From Oehlia diaphana (Eukaryota; Glomeromycota; Glomeromycetes; Glomerales; Glomeraceae): a DNA stretch of 64,000 nucleotides. The stretch covers positions 113,812 to 177,811 of the forward strand of contig QZLH01000027.1 of the NCBI GenBank assembly GCA_003833135.1. Reading direction: 5' to 3'. Positions within the stretch are counted from its first letter, which is position 1. Each line of letters begins with the position of its first letter. Below, piece after piece: positions 56,938 to 64,000 of the stretch. The notes beneath the pieces were generated by a model. That model worked only from the letters and a program-made list of their open reading frames with translations, was not told where the DNA came from and ran no database searches. A program made the position numbers and the translations under genes.

Positions 56938-59900
56938 ATGTTGTGCAAACTTAAACGTTTTCCATTGATCGGTATTTATAGTTTTATTATTCATTGCTAA
57001 TATCATATTTCATTATTGACAGTTGATCTAATTTTTTTTTTTAACAATTAGGTTGCGTCTTTTACATTTTATTCATTATTACGATCGCTCACGTTACTGC
57101 TATTACTAACGATGAACTATCACAAGATACTGCGACCCAGACACAGTCTGTAATAATAACGGAGAAGTCAGACGGTTTATATAAGTTGGAAGAAAAACTG
57201 AGTGGTAAGTTCAGGGCAAAAGGTTTGCATAAATTTAAAATAGTTTCTATAACTAATAATTTTGTATATTAGCTGATGAAATATATCAAAAGGCGTTAAA
57301 AATACTCCGAACATTGAAACCATCACAAAAAAAGCGATTTGAGTTTGATGAAACAGATCCTAGTCTCCTCCTCCTTTCATATCGGCTTTTGACAAAGTTT
57401 ATCTTCTCCATTTTCGGATTACGTTCCCCAGTTGCGGATAATTCTGAAATAGGAAAACGGATTATTGCTGAATATAAGCATCCAAAATTGATAAAAGCAG
57501 TTGAATTATTAGAGAAGGCTGCTTTCGAATATAATCATAATGGCGCATTATTTACTCTTGGAGAAATAAATTTTGTAAGTAGTTATGAATACTTCTTCGT
57601 CAATATTTAAAAATTTTATTAATTTTTTGTATTAATTGTCATTTAAGTACGCAAAGTATACACATCCTCGTAATTTAACGGCTGCTCTCTATTATTATCG
57701 TGAATTAGCAAATCGGTCTGGAAATGCGACAGCACAACAAATGATTGGATTCATGTACGCGACAGGTATAGGAAATGTTGTTGTAAGAGATCAGGGAAAG
57801 GTTAGTAACATTTTTCAATTATGTAATTAATCCATATTCTCGAAAAATAAAACTTAATTGAGTAAGTTAATTAGGCTTTATTATACCATACTTTTGCCGC
57901 GCTTGGACGTGATACTGCCGCGGAAATGACACTTGGTTATCGCCACTTAATGGGCATCGGAGTGCCACGTAGTTGTGAAGATGCAGTTTTTTATTATAAA
58001 CGTGTAGCAGATAAAGGTAGCTTATTATACCAAAAATTTTTTCACTTAACATCGAATAAATATTTTAAGCATCGATTTTCTTTTAGCAATTGATTATTAT
58101 AAATCTGGTCCGCCTGGTGGTCATCAGCTTCCTCCTCCTCCTTTCAAAACCAGATTATACGATGAAGATGGTGGGGTGTATGGATACGGAGCTAGTGGAG
58201 GTCCTGGTCATGCATCGAAGCATGGTGACCAAGCTGTTTTGGATGATATACTAGAGTTTTATCATTATTCAGCTGAAAATGGAGATGTAACAGCTCAGGT
58301 GGGGTGTTTAATATAAGGTATTATCATGTTGAATTGTTGTAACTGATTCTTTTATTTCCGCTATAGCTAGGTTTAGGGCAATTGTATTATCAAGGAACTC
58401 GTAATATTCATCAGAATTTTCAGCGTGCATACAATTATCTCAAGAATGTTGCTAATAAATATTGGATAACAGAGAATCCGTTTGAGGATCTACCCAATAT
58501 GAACTCTAAGCAAAGGATTGCTGCTGGACAGGCGGCCGGAATTTTAGGAAGAATGTATTTGCGTGGTGAAGGAGTTGAACAAGATAACAAGACAGCTCTC
58601 AAATGGTTTATAAGAGGTGTCCGACTGGTTTGTTGATATTTGATTTCAGATTCATACGTTTTATTAACGAATTAATTAAGTGATATTAAATAACTGTTAA
58701 AATATAGGATGATCCGGCTTCTTGGAATGGACTCGGTATTATGCATATGGAAGGTATTGAAGTGCCAAAAGTAAGTGTAGATTCATCTTTTGCTTCCCTA
58801 TTAAATTCATATTATATACAACTCCTTAAATTTTAATAATAATAGAATCTTGAACAAGCCATGCGTTTATTCAAATTTGCGGCAGAAAAAGAATATACCG
58901 AAGCACAAGTGAATTTGGGCTTAATTTACTTGCGTAGGTTGGAGTTTTGACTATTGTTTTCTATATTTATCATTAATTCGTGAATAACTTAATTTTTATA
59001 TCTAGATCAGAAAGGTAGCTACGAGGCCGCTTTTGAATTTTTCCGATTAGCCGCAGAACAAAAACATATACTGGCTCAATATTACTTAGCTGAAATGTAT
59101 GAGGAAGGATTAGGGGCTGAAAGATATTGTACAGCAGCCGCGGTATGTACACATTTATCTCCCATGTACTTTTACTTACAATTTATTAATTATATGAATT
59201 GAACGAATTATTTTAGTATTATAAAATGGTGGCAGAACGAGGCGATTGGTTACATTCACCATTTCGAATAGCATATACATCATATCGTACAGGTGACAGA
59301 GACAGCGCATTGATTAACTATTTACTAGCTGCAGAAAGAGGTTATGAATTAGGTCAAGCAAATACTGCATGGTTATTGGATCAAGGTATTTTGTTAATTC
59401 TAGTTAATTTGAGGTTGATTTGGAAACGAATAGATGTTTTATATTTTTTTTGTATTTGATTTTAGATAAATCGCGATGGCATCCACCACACTTAATACCA
59501 AAGATAGATCCATTTCGGGAGAGATTGGCATTAATTTATTGGACACGATCAGCCAATCAAGGAAATGTTGATTCACGTGTAAAAATGGGAGACTATTATT
59601 TTAAAGGATTTGGTACTGAAGTTAATTATGAAAAGGCTGCTGCTTGTTATCGAGTAGCTGCAGAAGTTGAATTAAGTGCGATGGCTATGTGGAATCTTGG
59701 TTGGATGCATGAAAATGGAATAGGAGTAGCTAAAGTTTGTATCGTACATTATTTTTCATTTTTAATACATTAATCTATAATATTTATTTTCATATAGGAT
59801 TTTCATCTCGCGAAAAGATGGTATGATCAGTCCCTTTCAACCAATCCTGACGCGTATCTACCAGTAACATTGTCTTTAATTAAATTATATACAAAAAGTT

Positions 59901-60349
59901 TTTGGAATTACATTACCGGGTATGGAACTTCAGCGGATGATTCAGATGAATCATCCAAACGGTTATGGTATGATCCAATTTTTAATAATGAAAGGGAAGA
60001 AAGTGATGGATCAGTAACGACTAAAGAAGCTAATGAGCGAGAAGGGTGGGATGCAGTGGGTCCAGATGAACAATTAATTAAAAGTTATAATGCCCGTAAA
60101 AAAGGCGTTGATGAATTTTCCGAATCTTCGGACATTACAGATGAAGAATATGATGAGGAAGAATATGAGAGTGAAGATTTAATGGAGAATTTAATGATAT
60201 TAGTAATGTGTCTTTTAGTCGGCTGGTTGGTGTATTTAAGACAATTGAGATGGAATCAAGCAGAAAATAATCGTGCAGGAGGAGGGGGAGGTGGTGGTGG
60301 TGGCGGCGGTGCTGGTGCTGGTGGTGCTGATGTTGCTCGTGCATGGTGA
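56938..60349 (+). CDS. HRD3: HRD3/SEL1L-like ERAD adaptor
   Basis: Exon 1 56938-56971 and exon 2 57052-57204 join in phase to a signal peptide (MLCKLKRFPLIGCVFYILFI, then ITIAHVTA). About ten further exons carry Sel1 repeats: LIKAVELLEKAAFEYNHNGA, LTAALYYYRELANRSGNATA, QQMIGFMYATGIGN, EMTLGYRHLMGIGVPRSCED, QLGLGQLYYQGTRNIHQNFQ, GILGRMYLRGEGVEQDNKTA, GLGIMHMEGIEVPKNLEQAM, VNLGLIYLHQKGSYEAAFEF, YYLAEMYEEGLGAERYCTAA, KMGDYYFKGFGTEVNYEKAA, NLGWMHENGIGVAKDFHLAK. The C-terminus has an acidic region, one transmembrane helix (MILVMCLLVGWLVYL) and a Gly-rich tail ending VARAW. The lumenal Sel1 repeats with a single C-terminal membrane anchor are the Hrd3/SEL1L design, which recruits misfolded proteins to the Hrd1 ubiquitin ligase at the ER. 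The in-gene PPGGHQLPPPP loop near residue 270 is a likely flexible insert. Confidence 0.92.
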
Positions 60350-60929
60350 CTGTGTTGATATGGAACTTTACAGCTATCCATAAATTAACTTATTATATCA
60401 ATGTGTTGATTTCCCAAGAACTCTAACGTATCTCACTAACTTTATTTACATGCTAAAAGGAACCAACGAGTGTGATCATCAATTACTGGTATTAGCAGAG
60501 TTTATATTGTGCGAGAGAGGAAAATTAATAATCTAAAATCAAAACTTTATTTAGTATAATAAATTAATTTTTTAATTAATATTAATTAAATCAAACTGAT
60601 TTATTTTCTTATTAATATGATGAGCTATAGGACTAATGTAATGATGCATATCATCCGTTGATAGTTACCTTCATGTTATCAAAAAGTATCGTTCAGACAA
60701 GTATAAATCTTAAATTCTTTTTTATTCTTTTTTTTCTTGAATTAAATAGCGATATTAGCTAGCTTTATTAAACCAATAAATACTTCAAAATAATAATCAA
60801 AAATAGAAATTTTAGGAGTTAAAATTTATGAAACTATTACATTTATTGAGAAACTTTAAAATTTTCACATTATTTACATTAAAATATAATATCCAAACAG
60901 AACTACACATTAAAAAAAAAAAAATTAAA
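60350..60929. other. Intergenic between convergent HRD3 and SLX9 genes
   Basis: The two 3' ends face each other. The sequence is AT-rich, with no ORF, repeat or RNA gene that I can support. It must hold both poly(A) regions; AATAAA-like words occur (for example TTAGTATAATAAATTAA near 60550). Confidence 0.5.
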
Positions 60930-61854
60930 TTAGGAAGTTGAATCTATATTCATAGCGGATGATTTATCATCAATGGTCTGTTTCTTTTCAATTGTATTTT
61001 CAACATGCAATTTAATGGTTGATAATGGGTCAGCCTTAAAAGCAGAATGGTTTAATACTTTATGAAATCTTTGAATTTCACTCATCCTAAATAATATAAG
61101 AGATTTCGTCAATTATATATCAATTTTAATGAATTGATTTTATAAGAAATATACACTTACGCAACAACTTTTCGTGCAGATTTTGATTTTACAGATTTTA
61201 AATTTAATACTAAATTTGAATTTTGTGACTTCTTTTTTGTTTTTTTGTCTCGTCCTTTTTGTTTAGTTGATTCAACTTCTTTATTAATATCTGGGAGATA
61301 TTCTTTTAAATCAGAAATATTTAAAGTAGTTTCCTCTTCACAAACATCCATTTGCCGTGATTTTTTCTTTTTCTTTTTGTTTTTCTTTGATCTTTGTGTA
61401 GATGTTTTGGTAGGCTCAAATTCTTTTCATAAAATCAATAAAAATTACCAATTAGTATATACACATAAATAATATGATTGTAAATTTTATTAACCTTACT
61501 TTTTATCCATTTTTCATGTCGCTCTCTTGCTTTTTCTTTTTTGGTATTCGATATTTTTGGAAGTAATTTTTCATCTGCATTTGGCTTACAAAAAAAAACT
61601 ATCAGACAAAAAAAAAAGAACTGTATTAAATATATTAAGCCGACAAATATGCTAACTCACCTCTTCCTCATTAAGAGTCGATCCAATTACAACTTTTTCT
61701 ACTTTATCGTCTGATACTGCAAATTTTCTGTTGGGAACATTGTAATGAAGTGATTTGCGAGTTTTTCGTACTTTTGGCTAATATACAATAAAAAAAGAGC
61801 ACATTAATTATGCTCAATGATATAGCTTATTTAAAAAAAATTAAAGTTTACCAT
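60930..61854 (-). CDS. SLX9: SLX9 family ribosome-biogenesis protein
   Basis: Five exons, 61854-61852 (ATG alone), 61777-61661, 61584-61500, 61422-61161 and 61086-60930, join in phase to 207 residues. It starts MPKVRKTRKSLHYNVPNRKF, has a Lys-rich centre (KKEKARERHEKWIKK-type helix and a run of Lys), and ends with the family block SARKVVAMSEIQRFHKVLNH, SAFKADPLSTIKLHVENTI. This small basic protein family (yeast Slx9, human FAM207A) binds pre-40S particles in the nucleolus and helps 18S rRNA processing and export. The conserved E-x-x-R-F-x-K-V-L-x-H-x-x-F-K-A-D-P-L end is the main evidence. Codon use looks like the neighbouring genes. Confidence 0.82.
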
Positions 61855-62340
61855 TATAAACTTTTATTAAAGTTTTGGGAGGAAAAAAAGTTAAATGGAT
61901 CAATCCATGCCTCTAAAACTATGATGTCAGGTGATAAAGTTGAATAGGTAATTAGGAATTTTAATTAGTTTATATATACTATTTATGAAATATTACAATA
62001 TTCAAATTTCATTATTGAATCTTAATTGTTGAATTTATTTAATCATCTTTTGTTAATTTCATTTTTTATAAAAGGTTCATTTTCTTAAATTCTTAATTAC
62101 TTAGTGTTCTTGACCTATTAACATGTGATAAGTTGATCAAATCGATTCCAAAATCGAGAGTTTCTTAGGCCAATATAAAATGGTATAGATAATATATTGG
62201 ATTTATTAATAATCAAATTGACATCTAAATAAGTAATTGGAATTAAACACTATTGTAAATTACTAAGATGATTTCTATTTAATTAAAATTTTACAATAAA
62301 TCATAAATATACCCTCTCTAACCCCCTAATATGATACACT
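61855..62340. other. Intergenic, no gene seen
   Basis: Promoter side of SLX9 and 3' side of the secreted RNase-like gene. AT-rich; I see nothing else to support. Confidence 0.5.
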
Positions 62341-62991
62341 TTATATCTTGATTTTTCTTCCTTTCACGGGTGGCTTAATCATATCCCCGCTAACAGGATC
62401 CATGGATCCTAAATGTTTACCATTACTATCATAAACTTCGATATCTTTATGAGTAAAATCCCATTCATAATATTTTTTATTTTTTCCATTTCCACTAGTT
62501 TTAGTTTTACCACGATAAGATTTTAAGCCTTTCCATATTGGACTTTCACCAGGTCCCTGTGGAGGTACTATCGTTGTATCTTCTGTAGAAGGAGCTAAAG
62601 GACAACATTTTTTACTACCATCTATGCATCGACCAAATCCATTTGGACAGCATCCACCAGGTACACATACTTGACCTGGCGGGCAAGCTCCTTTATCTTT
62701 ACAACAATTAAAATTTGGAAGAGCGCATGAACCATTTGGACATTGACCAGTTCCACGTGGACAGCAACCACCACGTGCACAAACTGAATTTAAAGGGCAA
62801 CATTTGTTATTTGGACATTGACCACTCCCAGATGGACAAACAAGCCCTCGAGCAACTAATGATGATTGATCAATAACTTCTATTTTAAAAGAAATTCTAT
62901 CAAGCAATTGATTGCCTTCCCATTCTATGCTGAAGGTTAAGGTAGTAAAAATAAGTATTAAGGTAAGAATCTTTACGATAAAATTATTCAT
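62341..62991 (-). CDS. Secreted cysteine-rich protein with a colicin E3-like ribonuclease domain
   Basis: Single-exon gene of 216 residues. Residues 1-21 are a signal peptide (MNNFIVKILTLILIFTTLTF). Residues 52-130 hold 18 Cys, including CC pairs at 64/65, 76/77, 96/97, 114/115 and 129/130, in repeats like CPxGxGQCPNxxCCP and GGCCPxG, granulin or knottin-like. After a Pro-rich linker, residues 150-216 match the nuclease domain of colicin E3-type rRNases (Pfam Cytotoxic). The core is YYEWDFTHKDIEVYDSNGKH followed by LGSMDP, with Asp178, His181 and Glu185 in the D-x2-H-x3-E spacing of the active site and Arg212 in the expected basic tail. E3 nucleases cut small-subunit rRNA at the decoding site. 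No immunity-type gene is seen next door; secretion could itself protect the producer. Target and activity are inferred. The domain may have come by transfer from bacteria. Confidence 0.85.
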   Translation of the reverse strand: MNNFIVKILTLILIFTTLTFSIEWEGNQLLDRISFKIEVIDQSSLVARGLVCPSGSGQCPNNKCCPLNSVCARGGCCPRGTGQCPNGSCALPNFNCCKDKGACPPGQVCVPGGCCPNGFGRCIDGSKKCCPLAPSTEDTTIVPPQGPGESPIWKGLKSYRGKTKTSGNGKNKKYYEWDFTHKDIEVYDSNGKHLGSMDPVSGDMIKPPVKGRKIKI

Positions 62992-63101
62992 CTTTAATTT
63001 CAGTTGTTTAAAGAAAATTTTATAAGAATAAAATTATACAACTTTGAGAATTAGAACAACGTGTATTTATTAAAATCGCAAAAGGTCATTAAACAATACT
63101 A

Positions 63102-63386
63102 TTACATAAAAGTAAAAACAAGGATTTGTTGAACAGTTTTAAAAACTACATTCACAAAATCTATGAACCGATCAAATAAACGGGTAGAATCAGCCTTAAT
63201 TGCGGCTGTGGAAGCATCGGGAGAAGAAGCACGATTTGAGGCCGTGTCAGAAGATTCAGAAGGTGCATGTATTGAAGTATTTAAAGAGGAAACAACAGGG
63301 GGAGTAGTAGTCGTAGTAGTAGTAGAAACAAATAGATTATTAAAATTACGTCCAAAAAAAAGTAAAGACGGAATTTGAAATCGCAT
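63102..63386 (-). CDS. Small Ser/Thr-rich protein or exon, unknown
   Basis: 94 codons from 63386: MRFQIPSLLFFGRNFNNLFV, a Thr run, a Ser/Ala/Thr-rich stretch (SSLNTSIHAPSESSDTASNR, DASTAAIKA), then RLFDRFIDFVNVVFKTVQQI and a hydrophobic end (LVFTFM). The antisense strand is also open (63163-63378) and reads Val-rich because of the Thr run; the minus frame has the more natural composition. A TAG-ended pyrimidine-poor tract just before the ATG means it could be an internal exon. It could be a small secreted or tail-anchored protein. No homology recognised. Confidence 0.4.
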   Translation of the reverse strand: MRFQIPSLLFFGRNFNNLFVSTTTTTTTPPVVSSLNTSIHAPSESSDTASNRASSPDASTAAIKADSTRLFDRFIDFVNVVFKTVQQILVFTFM

Positions 63387-63861
63387 CTACAAAATACCTA
63401 AATTTAGAAGTGGAGGTAAATTAATAATGTAACACTATGTAACATCACTCGAAAAAACGAATTTTATTTTTCTTGGCTATGTGAAAGCGTCACACACTAA
63501 CGTGAAACCATATGCGTGTAAACTGTGTAGACATTATAAACTCCATTTAACATCATTTCTCGCCTTGCTCTTTCTTCACACAACATTATATTTAAAAAAA
63601 CTCCGTTCTTTTCTTTAAATTTAATTATCAAATTTCGGTTCATTTCTTAACGTAACACTATTAGGTTCTTTTCATTATCTTCATTAATTAGTATCTTTAG
63701 CTGCCATATATCTTGAAAAATAGCAAATCAATTATTGTAAAAAAATTTATTAATTTGGGAAAATCTTTTTAATAATTTATATTTTTTTTTCTAGTTGTAT
63801 AAAAAAGAAACAAAAAAAAAATACTAAAAATTTAGCGTGTCGTCTGTTCTGAAAATTATGG
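63387..63861. other. Intergenic, no gene seen
   Basis: Spacer with one CT-rich stretch (63540-63600). AT-rich toward 63861. Nothing else supported. Confidence 0.45.
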
Positions 63862-64000
63862 TTAAAAAAGTATGCAATAATAGAAAGTTATATTTCTAAC
63901 AGTACAGATGGCTACTACTTGATCCCACTCACCACGTAAATTACATAGTTCGATTTCAATATTCAAATGATTAACTTTTAAACGAGGGAATTGAATCGAA
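63862..64000 (-). CDS. 3' end of a gene continuing beyond the window
   Basis: Minus strand from 64000 reads SIQFPRLKVNHLNIEIELCN, then LRGEWDQVVAICTVRNITFY and a stop (TAA at 63864-63862). The first part looks coding. A GTGAGT at the Arg-Gly position (LR|GTGAGT) could instead be a splice donor, in which case the real gene continues on unseen exons. The E-W-x-x-V-V-A-I-C phrase resembles helical-repeat proteins such as TPR, but this is too short to name. Confidence 0.4.
   Translation of the reverse strand, partial: SIQFPRLKVNHLNIEIELCNLRGEWDQVVAICTVRNITFYYCILF

Noticed and set aside
60135..60344. Minus-strand His-rich ORF
   Set aside because: It is the shadow of the Gly-rich tail of HRD3.
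63163..63378. Plus-strand ORF with a Val run
   Set aside because: It is antisense to the Ser/Thr-rich minus ORF. The Val run mirrors the Thr codons, and the minus frame has more natural composition.
1..64000. CRISPR arrays, bacterial operons and ribosome binding sites
   Set aside because: The window is eukaryotic, with spliced genes. No regularly spaced identical repeats of CRISPR type were seen.

Overview
The window looks like nuclear DNA of an arbuscular mycorrhizal fungus (Glomeromycotina, Rhizophagus-like). The evidence is a very AT-rich background, many short GT-AG introns, a tandem array of BTB-TLDc genes, Crinkler-like and RecQ-like remnants, and many decayed DNA transposons (Tnp2-like, hAT, MULE, FAR1-type MULE) beside ordinary fungal housekeeping genes. 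Assignment rests on protein motifs read by eye; no search was run.

Layout. 1-9477 is a nested transposon stack. A minus-strand Tnp2-like (CACTA-type) transposase gene is split by a hAT element (about 1948-5293) and by a MULE (5468-8318) that has 9-bp target duplications and about 70-bp terminal inverted repeats. 9480-22300 is repeat-rich: a MITE, a Crinkler-header fragment, an assembly gap (13046-13764) against a 114-bp tandem repeat, a fragment resembling viral or Polinton-type packaging ATPases, a multi-exon gene of unknown function (16470-19074) and a short element with perfect 20-bp inverted ends. 22945-25857 is a decayed RecQ-like helicase. 26813-35530 holds three tandem BTB-BACK-TLDc genes with shared exon structure and a shared upstream block. 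36911-38457 is an internally deleted FAR1-type MULE with a telomere-like repeat inside an intron.

From 38620 to the end the window is gene-dense. In order: a GH5 steryl-glucosidase/glucosylceramidase-like enzyme (-), a GPI-type cysteine-rich secreted protein (-), a CCDC90/MCUR1-FMP32 mitochondrial protein (+), a CBS-domain protein (-), a UPF0014/FetB-ALS3-like transporter (+), NELF-C/D (-), ribosomal protein uS12/RPS23 (+), HRD3/SEL1L (+), SLX9 (-), a secreted cysteine-rich protein with a colicin E3-like ribonuclease domain (-), a small Ser/Thr-rich ORF (-) and a partial gene at the edge. Several pairs are head-to-head (CBS/UPF0014, NELF-C/D/RPS23), so they probably share promoters.

The genes form no single pathway. 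The most unusual item is the secreted protein with the E3-type RNase domain at 62341-62991. Next are NELF-C/D in a fungus, the packaging-ATPase remnant, and the TTAGGG-like tract in a transposon intron.
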